Origin: Clostridia bacterium
GTDB lineage: Bacteria; Bacillota; Clostridia; Oscillospirales; Acutalibacteraceae
NCBI GenBank assembly: GCA_017623615.1
Contig: JAGAOT010000021.1
Span: forward strand, 1-64,000
DNA: 64,000 nt
Direction of reading: 5' to 3'
Below, piece after piece: positions 8,567 through 17,277 of this stretch (its first letter is position 1; every line of letters starts with the position of its first letter). A model generated the notes under the pieces. The model saw only the letters and a program-made list of their open reading frames with translations, was not told the DNA's origin and did not search any database. The position numbers and the translations under genes were made by a program.

Positions 8567-9292
8567 TTATAATCCTAAAATCTGCTTTTTCTTTGCATCG
8601 AATTCTTCTTGTGAGATTATGTTCATATCAAGAAGCTCCTTGAGTTTAATTAAATCATCGGGAGTGTCGGTTTTCTTTTCTTCGGTTACGGCGGGAGCTT
8701 CTTTTTTCTGTCTTTCTATCAAAAGCTTGTTGATTTCGTTATACATTTCATTGGCGTTTTTGATAAGCAGGAATTTGATTTTTCCCGAAGCGGATGAAAC
8801 GGCAACGCCTTTGAATGCGCGCAATGTGGCGGTTGCTGAAATTGAGTCAAAGGGCAGGTCAACTCGTTTTCCCCAAGCAACCTTGCCGTAAATTCTTTTG
8901 TCGGTGACAACCATTTCATATGATGAGAGCCAAAATTTGATTAAAAATGCCAAAAGAGCCAACAGCACGAAAGGACAAAAACCTACAACAAAAAATTCCA
9001 AAGAATTAAATCTCGGAGGATTCATATACGCGCAATTAAGTTTTTCGAACGAATCTTTAATAGATTTCTCAATATAGCCGGTTTCATATGAGTATTGGTA
9101 ATCATAAATATACTCGGTGTCATAGCAGTAGGAGCTGTGAGTATGTTCTTTATAAACGTCGTATCGTCTGCACAAATCCGATATTTCATAAATAAGAACT
9201 ATCAATAGAAATATTGCACCGATTGCTATTAATGCTCTGAACAATTTTTTGACTTTATATTGCTCGCTTTTAATGATGATGTTTTCTTCCAT
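8567..9292 (-). CDS. Membrane protein with PH-like and SHOCT domains
   Basis: The 241-residue protein has one membrane helix at about 22-45 and a second at about 108-130, with a Tyr-rich extracytoplasmic stretch between them. A PH-like domain follows (VVTDKRIYGKVAWG...). A charged linker leads to a C-terminal SHOCT motif, LIKLKELLDMNIISQEEF. SHOCT domains are short oligomerisation or targeting modules at protein ends. The start at 9292 is preferred because AAAGGGG lies 9 bases upstream. The gene is divergent from the small XRE regulator and its start lies only 25 bases from an operator-like palindrome. Function is unknown; an envelope-stress role is a guess. Confidence 0.75.
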   Translation of the reverse strand: MEENIIIKSEQYKVKKLFRALIAIGAIFLLIVLIYEISDLCRRYDVYKEHTHSSYCYDTEYIYDYQYSYETGYIEKSIKDSFEKLNCAYMNPPRFNSLEFFVVGFCPFVLLALLAFLIKFWLSSYEMVVTDKRIYGKVAWGKRVDLPFDSISATATLRAFKGVAVSSASGKIKFLLIKNANEMYNEINKLLIERQKKEAPAVTEEKKTDTPDDLIKLKELLDMNIISQEEFDAKKKQILGL

Positions 9293-9316
9293 GAAACAAA
9301 ACCCCTTTACTTTTAT

Positions 9317-9388
9317 TGACATTCACTAAATGTCATGTTATTTGTGATTATAGCATATAATTTTCTTGTTGACAAGCACTGAATGTCA
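9317..9388. promoter_or_regulatory. Twin operator-like palindromes between divergent genes
   Basis: Two sites share the 18-base pattern GACAnnCACTnAATGTCA, at 9318-9335 and 9371-9388, in the same orientation and 53 bp apart. Each is an inverted repeat (TTGACA...TGTCA) that contains a -35-like TTGACA. One lies just upstream of each divergent gene, so the adjacent XRE protein probably binds both and represses both promoters. Confidence 0.7.
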
Positions 9389-9404
9389 AGAAAAGAGGAA
9401 ATTT

Positions 9405-9644
9405 ATGTTTATAAACAAAACAAACGAGGGGCTTAACAATGCTTGCGGAAAGAATATTGCAAGGCTGCGTATGAATTTGAAAATATCCCAAAGGGCTCTT
9501 GCGGAAATGATGCAGCTTGTCGGGATTGATATTGACAAAAACGCAATCCAGCGCATTGAATGCGGCAAGCGTTATGTTACCGATATCGAAATTGTTGCGT
9601 TTGCAAAGATATTTAAGGTGTCATTTGACGAGCTTTTACTTTAA
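9405..9644 (+). CDS. Small XRE-family transcriptional regulator
   Basis: A 79-residue protein that is almost entirely one helix-turn-helix domain. Helix 1 is NIARLRMNLKIS, the HTH core is QRALAEMMQLVGIDIDKNAI, and the recognition part is QRIECGKRYVTD. The end is EIVAFAKIFKVSFDELLL. There is no sensor domain. The start ATG at 9405 has AAAAGAGG 6 bases upstream. Twin palindromes upstream suggest autorepression and control of the divergent PH/SHOCT gene. Confidence 0.85.
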   Translation: MFINKTNEGLNNACGKNIARLRMNLKISQRALAEMMQLVGIDIDKNAIQRIECGKRYVTDIEIVAFAKIFKVSFDELLL

Positions 9645-9645
9645 A

Positions 9646-9686
9646 AAAATCGGAGCAACTCCATTAGAGAGCTGCTCCGATTTTCT
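9646..9686. terminator. Bidirectional terminator between convergent genes
   Basis: AATCGGAGCA and TGCTCCGATT form a stem flanked by A-rich and T-rich tracts. It can end both the regulator transcript and the lipoprotein transcript. Confidence 0.85.
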
Positions 9687-9694
9687 GTTGTTTT

Positions 9695-10549
9695 TTAAAA
9701 TCCGCCGCCGACGGTAATTATATAATCAATTTTTGCGTCGGCTTTGTTAATCATAATGCCGCTGATGTAAAGATGCCTGATTTCGGGGTCGCAAGTGTAT
9801 TTCCATGTGCCTTTTTCGATAATGCCGCTTTCGTTTATTTTAACCTTTAATGTGGCATTGACATAGTTGACCGCGATATCCGCATTTTCAACATCGACAT
9901 CAAACTGAGGAAATTCCGCAAGAACCTTTGAAATATCGCCGAGAACGGTTATTGCATGGCCTACCGTGCCTGCATATGGGTCAGCATGAATATCGTCTGT
10001 TTGGTTTTTCATTGTCATTTCAACAACGGTATATTTGCCGCTTTTGTATGCTTTGATGCTTTTGGCGTCGGAAGCGGTGAGTGCGCTGAAGCCGCCCGTT
10101 ATGCCGTCAAAATCCAACGCGTTTTTCTCAATGACGGAAGCGATGGCAGGCTCAAGTATTTTGATGAAAAATCCGAGCGCACCGTCACCGTCGTTGATGA
10201 TAAGCTCATCCAAAACCATAATTTGCGTTGATTTTGCGGTGGGATTGGTTTTTTCTGCTGCTTTTTTATAGAAATCTATGATTTCTTCGTTTGTCCATGT
10301 TGAAGGGTCATTTTCAATGGCGGGCGCGGTTGAAATTTCAGTTAAGCTTTCGTTCGCATTAACCGAAGTCGCGGTTGATGCTTCAACAGTTGTTTCAACT
10401 TCGGTTACTTCGTCGGAAACAGATGATGTTGCTGTTCCCGAATACGAATCGTTTTTTGCTGTAGGGGCGGGGTCTTTGCTTTCGTTATTGCAAGAAACGA
10501 ACAGCACAAGCATAACGAAGGTCATCAACAGAGCAATAATTTTTTTCAT
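9695..10549 (-). CDS. Secreted lipoprotein of unknown function
   Basis: The 284-residue protein begins with a lipoprotein signal peptide (MKKIIALLMTFVMLVLFVSC, lipobox cysteine at residue 20). A low-complexity Thr/Ser/Glu linker to about residue 80 follows, then a globular domain of about 200 residues. That domain opens with WTNEEIIDFYKKAAEKTNP and ends in a beta-rich region. I do not recognise a named family. It would be anchored to the outer face of the membrane. The gene lies 11 bases downstream of the DUF1295 gene on the same strand. Confidence 0.75.
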   Translation of the reverse strand: MKKIIALLMTFVMLVLFVSCNNESKDPAPTAKNDSYSGTATSSVSDEVTEVETTVEASTATSVNANESLTEISTAPAIENDPSTWTNEEIIDFYKKAAEKTNPTAKSTQIMVLDELIINDGDGALGFFIKILEPAIASVIEKNALDFDGITGGFSALTASDAKSIKAYKSGKYTVVEMTMKNQTDDIHADPYAGTVGHAITVLGDISKVLAEFPQFDVDVENADIAVNYVNATLKVKINESGIIEKGTWKYTCDPEIRHLYISGIMINKADAKIDYIITVGGGF

Positions 10550-10560
10550 ATTTACACTTC

Positions 10561-11370
10561 CTATGCAACAAGGAATTTGTATTTTGCAACGCTGTAGAGG
10601 GGGATGAAGGGCACCATGATAGGCGTTGTTTTAACATATTTCTGATATTCGGGGTCGTTGCCGTAGTTTTTATTCTGGCGAAGCTCAAGGCGGCGTGCAC
10701 CGCTGAACATAACAAAGATAATGCCTATGTAGCCGATGAGGGCAAGCACCCACTGACCGACCCCCGTAAGGGCATTTGCGCCTGAAACAAGAACGCCGGT
10801 CCAGAAAATCATTTCGCCGAGATAGTTGGGGCAGCGAACAATTTTATATAAGCCGGTGTCGCAGAAACGCTTGGGATTCTTTTTCTTGGATTTGCTTTTC
10901 TGCATGTCGGCAACAGTTTCAAAAACAATGCCGAATGCCATGATGATAATTCCCGCGATGCACCAACCGTCGGTTTTTCTTTCATTAAGCAGGCGGTAGA
11001 AAACGGGGAGCACCTGCGTAACATACAAAGCACCGCAGGTTACCCAAATAGCGCATTTAACGCCGAAAGGCATTGTTTTGCCGTCTTTGATTTCGGTCTT
11101 CATTGTGTTGCGGTATGCCGCGCTTTTAAGCTCGCGGATAAGCAGATAACCGCCCAAACGGCAGCCGTATATCATAAACAGAATGCAGGCGATAATGGTG
11201 CCGATGCTTAATGTTTCGCGGAAAAGAATCAGCATGAGCGCGCCAAGACCCGCGATTGAAAAACCGTAGCCGAGAGAGATGAAATAAACATACTTATAAA
11301 AGCCAATCGAACTGATGAGCATTGCGGCGGCAAAAAGCAGCCAGAATGAAAGGGGGATAACAGCGGACAT
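10561..11370 (-). CDS. DUF1295 / steroid-reductase-like membrane protein
   Basis: The 269-residue polytopic protein has about six hydrophobic helices. The C-terminal signature reads DTGLYKIVRCPNYLGEMIFW and later PEYQKYVKTTPIMVPFIP, as in DUF1295 and isoprenylcysteine methyltransferase-like membrane enzymes. Relatives methylate or reduce lipid-linked substrates, but the reaction here cannot be assigned. The ATG at 11370 has AGGAGA 5 bases upstream. It sits 25 bases after the secreted hydrolase gene, so the three minus-strand genes (hydrolase, DUF1295, lipoprotein) probably form one operon. Confidence 0.8.
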   Translation of the reverse strand: MSAVIPLSFWLLFAAAMLISSIGFYKYVYFISLGYGFSIAGLGALMLILFRETLSIGTIIACILFMIYGCRLGGYLLIRELKSAAYRNTMKTEIKDGKTMPFGVKCAIWVTCGALYVTQVLPVFYRLLNERKTDGWCIAGIIIMAFGIVFETVADMQKSKSKKKNPKRFCDTGLYKIVRCPNYLGEMIFWTGVLVSGANALTGVGQWVLALIGYIGIIFVMFSGARRLELRQNKNYGNDPEYQKYVKTTPIMVPFIPLYSVAKYKFLVA

Positions 11371-11395
11371 AAAAATTCTCCTTTAAAAGTTTTTA

Positions 11396-12991
11396 TTAAA
11401 ATCTAAGTACGGATTTTATTTTTGATTTGAGCTTGCCGAAAATAACGGTTTCTTCATAGGGAACAACGGGTGCGGCATTCTCGGCGGTGAGGGGAACAAG
11501 TGATTCACCGTCAAGATTAACCATGAACTGCGGGAGGTCGGAATAGCTCCAAACGTTTATCTGCTCATCGCTGAAGGCAACAAGGTTAACCAAATCCGCG
11601 ATATATTCTTCAGCGCAGGTGTGGCGCAGGTTTTTGCCGAACCATGTTATATCGGGGAATGCGCAGGTTGAAGCGTCAATCTGATTATCGGCGGAAACGT
11701 GGTTTTTGCCGCAGGAGCATTCCTTTGCCTGAACATAGCCGCTACCGAGAGTGCCGTCAACCTCGGCGCAGGTTGCTCCGAAGCTTTCGTCCGCGGTCAG
11801 AATCGTGCCGTCGCTCATTCTGCCTCCGTCGGAGGTGAGAGGCATCATTGTGTAGCCGTATTCAGCGATTATCGCCGTGTTGATGCCGTCATCAAGAAGC
11901 GACTGAATGATTTTCGTGCCGTTTGCCTGAACGCATTCGTGATAGTAGTCGCTCTTTCTGATTATTTCGGCATATTTCGCCTGCTTTTCGGGAGTGTCGA
12001 AAATAAGAGCTTTTGCCGCGGCATACTCCTCCTGCGACATAAGAGCATAGAAGCCGGGGATTGTTGCAATGTTATCCAGAACGCTGTTGCCGAAGCCGTT
12101 TTCAACAAGCTTTTGATTAAGGTCGTTAACATAATTGACTACGGGGTCAAACGCGCCCACAACATAAAGCAGGTCAAGGATTTTGCAGATTGCCTCGGTG
12201 GTGGGATTGCCGCTCATTATTTCGGAAAGGAAGCGCATGAGCGAGGTGCTGTCCGCTTTGATGTTGCCCGAAAACGGGTCGCCGCAGCATGCAACGCCGT
12301 TCATCGCGCCTGCAATGAAAACAACGGCTTCAATGTGATTGCTTTCGGAATAATCCTCCGTGTTGTAATAGTATTCAAAAAGATATGTCATAAGAACGGC
12401 TGTGCCCATGCTCATCGAGGCTAAAACAACCTTGTCGGAGCCGGTCATGCTCATGATATATTTGATATATTCATCAAGCTGTGCCGCGATTGTGCTCATG
12501 TCATAACGCCAGTCATACACAAAAACATATGCATTTTCATAGCCTGTGCCGTCATGAAACGCATAGTTGCTTTTTCTGTCGATATATGTGTCGGGGTCGG
12601 GGATTCCGTTTTCGTCGCATGCAAAATCGCCGAAAAGCTGACCCGCAACATCCGCCAGAAGCTCTGTGATTGCCTCGTAGTCGTTAATGATAAGATAAAG
12701 CAGAAGCTTGCCGATGTTGCTGAAAATAACGTCAACAATGAGGTCGGCGGGCATGCCCCAAATCCGAACATCGTCGTCGGGCGTTTCTGTTGACATGGCT
12801 TTATAGAATGAGCCGCCCATACCTTCAACAAGAATAACAGGCGCATCGTATTCAAGATTTTTTAAACTCTCCTGATACGAAACGGTGACTGTGTCGGATG
12901 CCTGACCCGCAGAAGCTCCCGTAACGCAAACACCGAGAAGCATGCAAAGGCAGAGTGTCAGCGCGGTTAATTTTTTAAACACGTAACTCAT
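11396..12991 (-). CDS. Secreted alpha/beta hydrolase, LCAT/lipase-like
   Basis: The 531-residue protein has a signal peptide (about residues 1-27, ending VTGASAG). The fold starts with PVILVEGMGGSFYK, the oxyanion segment, near residue 50. YVFVYDWRYDMSTI lies near 165 and the nucleophile elbow VVLASMSMGTAVLM near 195, with the second Ser of SMSMG as the candidate nucleophile. This order resembles lecithin:cholesterol acyltransferase-like lipases. A candidate catalytic His is in the late segment WFGKNLRHTCAEEYI. The substrate is probably a lipid or ester outside the cell. The ATG at 12991 has GGGAGG 6 bases upstream, so the longer frame is rejected. Confidence 0.8.
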   Translation of the reverse strand: MSYVFKKLTALTLCLCMLLGVCVTGASAGQASDTVTVSYQESLKNLEYDAPVILVEGMGGSFYKAMSTETPDDDVRIWGMPADLIVDVIFSNIGKLLLYLIINDYEAITELLADVAGQLFGDFACDENGIPDPDTYIDRKSNYAFHDGTGYENAYVFVYDWRYDMSTIAAQLDEYIKYIMSMTGSDKVVLASMSMGTAVLMTYLFEYYYNTEDYSESNHIEAVVFIAGAMNGVACCGDPFSGNIKADSTSLMRFLSEIMSGNPTTEAICKILDLLYVVGAFDPVVNYVNDLNQKLVENGFGNSVLDNIATIPGFYALMSQEEYAAAKALIFDTPEKQAKYAEIIRKSDYYHECVQANGTKIIQSLLDDGINTAIIAEYGYTMMPLTSDGGRMSDGTILTADESFGATCAEVDGTLGSGYVQAKECSCGKNHVSADNQIDASTCAFPDITWFGKNLRHTCAEEYIADLVNLVAFSDEQINVWSYSDLPQFMVNLDGESLVPLTAENAAPVVPYEETVIFGKLKSKIKSVLRF

Positions 12992-13099
12992 GGTATTCCT
13001 CCCTAACAAGTATATATTTTTAGATTATCACAACCCCAAAATGATGTCAACCGAAAGAGACGTTATTTGTAATTATTTAGCGGACTTTTCCGTTTTCGG

Positions 13100-13128
13100 T
13101 TGACATGTTCTGCGAAAAGTTATAAAAT
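13100..13128 (+). promoter_or_regulatory. Probable sigma-A promoter of iolA
   Basis: TTGACA at 13100-13105 and TAAAAT at 13123-13128 have a 17-base spacer and lie 35 bases before the gene start. Confidence 0.7.
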
Positions 13129-13163
13129 AAATTGTTAATATTTTTTGAAACGGAGTGTTAGAT

Positions 13164-14687
13164 TTGGCAGTTAAAAAGCTCAAGTATTTTGCAGGCGGCA
13201 AGTGGCTTGATTCCACATGCGAAAAATACATGGATGTTTATAACCCCAGCACGGGTGAGGTTATCGCTCAGACACCCTGCTGCACAAAGGACGAGGTTAA
13301 CCACGCCGTTGAATGCGCAAAGGAAGCCTTCAAAAGCTGGTCAAATGTGCCCGTTATGAAAAGGGTGCAGATAGTTTTTAAATTCCGCGAGCTTCTTGAT
13401 GAACATATGGACGAGCTTACGGAAATCTGTGCAAGAGAGCACGGAAAGGTATGGAGCGAAGCAAAGGGCGATATCCTCAAGGTTAAGGAGCCCGTTGAGC
13501 TTGCATGCTCCGCGCCCTCGCTTCTTATGGGCGAAAGCATGAGAGATACTTCATCCGGCTATGATACAACTCTTTACAGAGAGCCCGTAGGCGTTTTTGC
13601 GGGCATTGTACCCTTTAACTTCCCCGGCATGATTCCCATGGGCTGGATGTCACCGCTTTGCATTGTTTGCGGCAACACAATCGTGCTCAAAGCTGCTTCC
13701 ATGACCCCCATGACCTGCATGAGGCTTGCAGAGCTTTGGCAGGAGGCGGGTCTGCCCGACGGCGTTATAAATATCGTTACATGCTCCAGAAACGAAGCTG
13801 AAATCTTTATGGACCACCCCGATGTTAAAGGTATCACCTTTGTCGGCTCAACAAGCGTCGGTCTTCACATTTATTCAAGAGCTGCCGCAAACGGCAAGAG
13901 AGTTCAGGCTCTTTGCGAAGCCAAGAACCACGGACTTGTTCTTGAAGACGCCGCTCTTGAAAGAAGCGCAAGAGGCATTATCAACTCCTCATTCGGCTGC
14001 GCGGGTGAACGCTGCATGGCTCTGCCCGTTATCGTTGCGCAGGAAAGCATTGCCGATGAGCTTGTCGGTTATCTTGTTAAGTTTGCAAAAGAGCTTAAGC
14101 TCGGCCCTGCATATGATAAAGAATCCACTCTCGGCCCCGTTGTTACCGAGGCTCACAGACAGTCCATTCACAAGTGGATTGAAAAGGGCATCGAAGAGGG
14201 TGCGGAGCTTATTCTTGACGGCAGAAACCCCGTTGTTCCGGGCTATGAAAACGGCTTTTATGTAGGCCCCACAATCTTTGACCATGTTACAGAGGATATG
14301 ACTGTCGGTCAGAGAGAAATTTTCGGACCCGTTCTCTGCGTTAAGAGAGTTAAGGATTTTGAAGAGGGTCTTGCGGTTATGAACGCCAATCCCTTTGCAA
14401 ACGGCTCCGTTATTTTCACCCAGAGCGGCTACTATGCAAGAGAGTTTGCAAAGAGAACGGATGGCGGTATGGTCGGCGTTAATGTCGGCATTCCCGTTCC
14501 CGTCGGCGTGTTCCCGTTCACGGGTCACAAGCAGTCATTCTTCGGCGACCTTCATTGCCTCGGCAAGGACGGCTTCCGTTTCTACACCGAAACAAAGGCT
14601 GTTACAACCCGCTGGTTTGACGAGGAAGAAATGAAAGCCCAGCATGTTGACACATGGGACGGATCAGTCGGCGGCGACCTTAAATAA
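13164..14687 (+). CDS. iolA: CoA-acylating methylmalonate-semialdehyde dehydrogenase
   Basis: The 507-residue aldehyde dehydrogenase matches MmsA/IolA throughout. FAGIVPFNFPGMIPMGWM lies near residue 150, FVGSTSVG near 230 and CAGERCMALPV, with catalytic Cys284. The tail contains PFTGHKQSFFGDLHCLG. The family converts malonate semialdehyde (inositol breakdown) to acetyl-CoA, or methylmalonate semialdehyde (valine breakdown) to propionyl-CoA, using NAD and CoA. With iolC and an iolJ-like gene in the same window the inositol route is likely. The start is read as TTG at 13164 with CGGAG 8 bases before it; the GTG at 13155 overlaps that ribosome binding site. Confidence 0.93.
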   Translation: MAVKKLKYFAGGKWLDSTCEKYMDVYNPSTGEVIAQTPCCTKDEVNHAVECAKEAFKSWSNVPVMKRVQIVFKFRELLDEHMDELTEICAREHGKVWSEAKGDILKVKEPVELACSAPSLLMGESMRDTSSGYDTTLYREPVGVFAGIVPFNFPGMIPMGWMSPLCIVCGNTIVLKAASMTPMTCMRLAELWQEAGLPDGVINIVTCSRNEAEIFMDHPDVKGITFVGSTSVGLHIYSRAAANGKRVQALCEAKNHGLVLEDAALERSARGIINSSFGCAGERCMALPVIVAQESIADELVGYLVKFAKELKLGPAYDKESTLGPVVTEAHRQSIHKWIEKGIEEGAELILDGRNPVVPGYENGFYVGPTIFDHVTEDMTVGQREIFGPVLCVKRVKDFEEGLAVMNANPFANGSVIFTQSGYYAREFAKRTDGGMVGVNVGIPVPVGVFPFTGHKQSFFGDLHCLGKDGFRFYTETKAVTTRWFDEEEMKAQHVDTWDGSVGGDLK

Positions 14688-14701
14688 AATGAATAAAAAA
14701 T

Positions 14702-14737
14702 GCGGTGTACAGATTTCTGTACACCGCTATTTTTATT
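14702..14737. terminator. Bidirectional terminator after iolA
   Basis: GCGGTGTACAGA (14702-14713) and TCTGTACACCGC (14716-14727) form a perfect 12-bp stem flanked by A and T runs. It separates iolA from the convergent PHP gene. Confidence 0.92.
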
Positions 14738-16022
14738 TGTTGACAATTTTATTTACGATAACACCCAGGCGGGTATCGCCGAACTTCTTTTTAAGTTCCT
14801 GCTGTTTTGTCAGGGGCTTTGCTTCGGGCAATTTGGTGATAAATCTTGCCATATCGCCGTCGTCGCAGGTGAACGGCTGTGTCATGCAAATGCCGCCCTT
14901 GCCCTTGAGCTGAGCGCGAACATAGCAGCTTATTTTATCGCTGTGCTCACGCAGACGAATTACGGAGGTTATTTCGCCGTCAGCATCAAGTGTTTCGCTT
15001 TGAATGATTTCGCCGTCGGCAATCCACTCAATCGCGCTGCAGTTTTTGCCGCTCAGGGTTATTGTGTCGGATTCGTCGTCAACCTTGATTTGGGTAACAA
15101 CGGGCCATGCACCCTCGCCCTTGAAATCCTCGCCAAGCTCATTTTTTGCATAGCGGGCAACGGCAAAAAATCTGCCGTTTTCCATTGCATCGCGAAGATT
15201 GCTCAAAGAAAATTCGGGCAATATGAAATCCATGAATGCCGTGTCGATTTCGCAAACTCTGTGCGCATCGCTGTTGCCGAAGCCCCAAACCGTGCGCTCA
15301 CCCTCGGGGATAAGAGTTTTCAAAAGCTCATCCCACAAAATTCGGTCGCTTCTGTTGGGTCTGTCATACATGTTGAGCACCTCGATGCCCATGCAGGACT
15401 TATATCTGCGAAGCAAATCCGCAAAGAATGCAATGTTTTCAGGCACCTTTGCACAGGAGGGGTCTTTATATGCGCCGAGCCAGTCGGTGGGGTGATTGAT
15501 GTGAGAAATACCGCCGCTCGCCTCGATTTTTTTCAGCGGAGTTTCAAAATCATTTTCCTTGCCGCAAATGCCCTCACATGCCGCATCCGTGAAATAGCCG
15601 TTGACATGGTTTTTCATAAGGGTGAACATGTTGGCTTCAATGGCATCGGGCACGCACTCAAGCCCGCGCTTTTTTGTGCGTGTGTTTGCGGTTGTTTTGT
15701 AAATGCCGCTCTGAATGGCATGGTATTGACCCGTTGAGGGGTGCTCACGTTTGCCGTGCCAAAGATTTTGAAAAAGGAAAAGGGGGATTATTGAGGGCGG
15801 TTGGTCCCACTCCTTGCCCAGAATGCCATGCTCCGCAAAGGCGAGAATGTCAAAATCAAGGTCATAAAAGCCCTCAACCATCTCGGTCATTGTGTTGTTG
15901 GCGTCGCTGTAGGTGGAGTGAGTGTGAAGATTTGTTTTGTAGTGGTTATCCGCATTGCCGATAAGCGATTCTACGCTTTCATACGGATTTTTTATGTTGT
16001 AATTAACGGATTTTTCAGCCAT
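14733..16022 (-). CDS. PHP-domain metal-dependent phosphoesterase-like protein
   Basis: The 429-residue protein has an N-terminal PHP domain. NLHTHSTYSDANNT near residue 32, FDILAFAEHGILG near 55, GGISHINHPTDW near 190 and WGFGNSDAH near 260 supply the expected His/Asp metal ligands. The last 130 residues look like a beta-rich accessory domain (SGKNCSAIEWIADGEII). PHP enzymes hydrolyse phosphate esters; the substrate here is unknown. There is no signal peptide. It lies 18 bases after the metallophosphoesterase gene on the same strand, suggesting a two-gene unit for phosphorylated compounds. Confidence 0.82.
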   Translation of the reverse strand: MAEKSVNYNIKNPYESVESLIGNADNHYKTNLHTHSTYSDANNTMTEMVEGFYDLDFDILAFAEHGILGKEWDQPPSIIPLFLFQNLWHGKREHPSTGQYHAIQSGIYKTTANTRTKKRGLECVPDAIEANMFTLMKNHVNGYFTDAACEGICGKENDFETPLKKIEASGGISHINHPTDWLGAYKDPSCAKVPENIAFFADLLRRYKSCMGIEVLNMYDRPNRSDRILWDELLKTLIPEGERTVWGFGNSDAHRVCEIDTAFMDFILPEFSLSNLRDAMENGRFFAVARYAKNELGEDFKGEGAWPVVTQIKVDDESDTITLSGKNCSAIEWIADGEIIQSETLDADGEITSVIRLREHSDKISCYVRAQLKGKGGICMTQPFTCDDGDMARFITKLPEAKPLTKQQELKKKFGDTRLGVIVNKIVNK

Positions 16023-16040
16023 AATAATTCTCCGTGTTTA

Positions 16041-17213
16041 TTAATAGATTAACCATGCCAATGCTTTTGAAAGCATTTTGAGGAAGATGTGGAAATCGCC
16101 GAGAGCAATCCAAGCCTTTGCTTCTGCAGTGCTTCTGCCGATGGAAGCAGCAAATTCGGGGTCTGCTGCTGCGGCATCATTAACCGTGATAACCTCTGAA
16201 GTGAAATTCCACGGGTCATCCTCTTTGATGGTGATAAGGCGGCTGCCTCTTACAAATTCATTGCCGTATGCATTCATTGAAACGCCGGGTGTGTTGATAA
16301 GCTTAATGCCATCAAGCTCTGCTTCATAGCTGTTGATGTGGTCATGACCTACAAGAAGTCCGAGAACATCGCCTCTTTCAACCATTGCGTCAAACTGACC
16401 GTGGTTAAAAACGCCGGGCGAGGGGGGCTCAAGCATGAAGCCAATGAATGAGCTTGTATCGGGGTTGAAAACGGAATATGTTGTGCCGTCATAGGTTTCG
16501 GTAACAAAAGGAATTTCAAACAGAGCCTTCGGGAACATAACATCGTAAATTTCCTTAACGATGATGTGCTGGAATGCAAGCGAGGGAACCTTTTCGCCTG
16601 CCTTGGCTTCAAGAGCCTTGCTCGTTTTCTGATACCATTCAATCTGGTCTTTTCTTACGCAGTCATAGCCGAGTCTTTCGCCGTTTTCGTCCTCAACATA
16701 TGAGCCGGAGTCAAACAGCCAAACATTGAACTTAACTTCGCTTCCTTCGGAGGCGTAAACGGGCAGGTTGTGGGTGGCTGTGCCGCTCATTTCGGGCACT
16801 GCATCGTATGCAAGGCAGTATTTGCCGCCGAATTTCTGATAATATTTGAGAAGAGTTTCTTTGTCAACGCCCTGCTCGTGGTCATGGTTGCCGAAAACAA
16901 GGGTGAAATAAACCTTATTTTCAACAAACGGAGTAACCAGCTCTTTTATTGCATCGGGCTTGTATTCCTTAAGGCAAACGCAGTTGTCGCCGCCGAGAAC
17001 AACAAGGTCGGGCTTATATGTTTTGAGCATATGGTTTATGTATTTGAACATGTTTTCTTTTGCGGGGTAGCCGTCCTGGCAGTCGCAAATGTGAAGGATT
17101 TTGAACTCGCCGTTTTCATCAAAGCGGAGAGTGCTGCTTTTTGCCGCGAATGCGGGCATTGCCATGCCGAAAACAAGGCAAAGTGAAAGTATAACCGAAA
17201 GAAATCTTTTCAT
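16041..17213 (-). CDS. Secreted calcineurin-like metallophosphoesterase
   Basis: The 390-residue protein begins with a signal peptide (to about residue 23, ending PAFA). Metallophosphoesterase motifs follow: ILHICDCQDG near 35, VVLGGDNC near 72, VFGNHDHEQG near 107, and LLVGHDHINSYE near 290. The usual DxH of motif I reads DCQD, a common variant in this subfamily. The enzyme should act outside the membrane on phosphate esters. The ATG has GGAGG upstream. A small hydrophobic C-terminal segment may tether it. Confidence 0.87.
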   Translation of the reverse strand: MKRFLSVILSLCLVFGMAMPAFAAKSSTLRFDENGEFKILHICDCQDGYPAKENMFKYINHMLKTYKPDLVVLGGDNCVCLKEYKPDAIKELVTPFVENKVYFTLVFGNHDHEQGVDKETLLKYYQKFGGKYCLAYDAVPEMSGTATHNLPVYASEGSEVKFNVWLFDSGSYVEDENGERLGYDCVRKDQIEWYQKTSKALEAKAGEKVPSLAFQHIIVKEIYDVMFPKALFEIPFVTETYDGTTYSVFNPDTSSFIGFMLEPPSPGVFNHGQFDAMVERGDVLGLLVGHDHINSYEAELDGIKLINTPGVSMNAYGNEFVRGSRLITIKEDDPWNFTSEVITVNDAAAADPEFAASIGRSTAEAKAWIALGDFHIFLKMLSKALAWLIY

Positions 17214-17237
17214 TTTTTACCTCCGATAGTGTTATAA

Positions 17238-17272
17238 ATAAAAGGGCACTGTTATAAAAAGTGCCCTTTTGT
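17238..17272 (-). terminator. Terminator after the P-loop kinase-like gene
   Basis: AAAGGGCAC and GTGCCCTTT form the stem, with a T-rich tract on the minus strand. Confidence 0.85.
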
Positions 17273-17277
17273 TATTA

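Noticed and set aside
11699..12424. Plus-strand open frame of 241 codons
   Set aside because: It lies opposite the LCAT-like hydrolase gene, which has a signal peptide and lipase motifs; the antisense frame has none.
13155..13163. GTG at 13155 as the start of iolA
   Set aside because: It overlaps the CGGAG ribosome binding site that serves the TTG at 13164.
14700..15737. Long plus-strand open frame (345 codons)
   Set aside because: It runs antisense inside the PHP-domain gene, has no ribosome binding site and no recognisable motifs.
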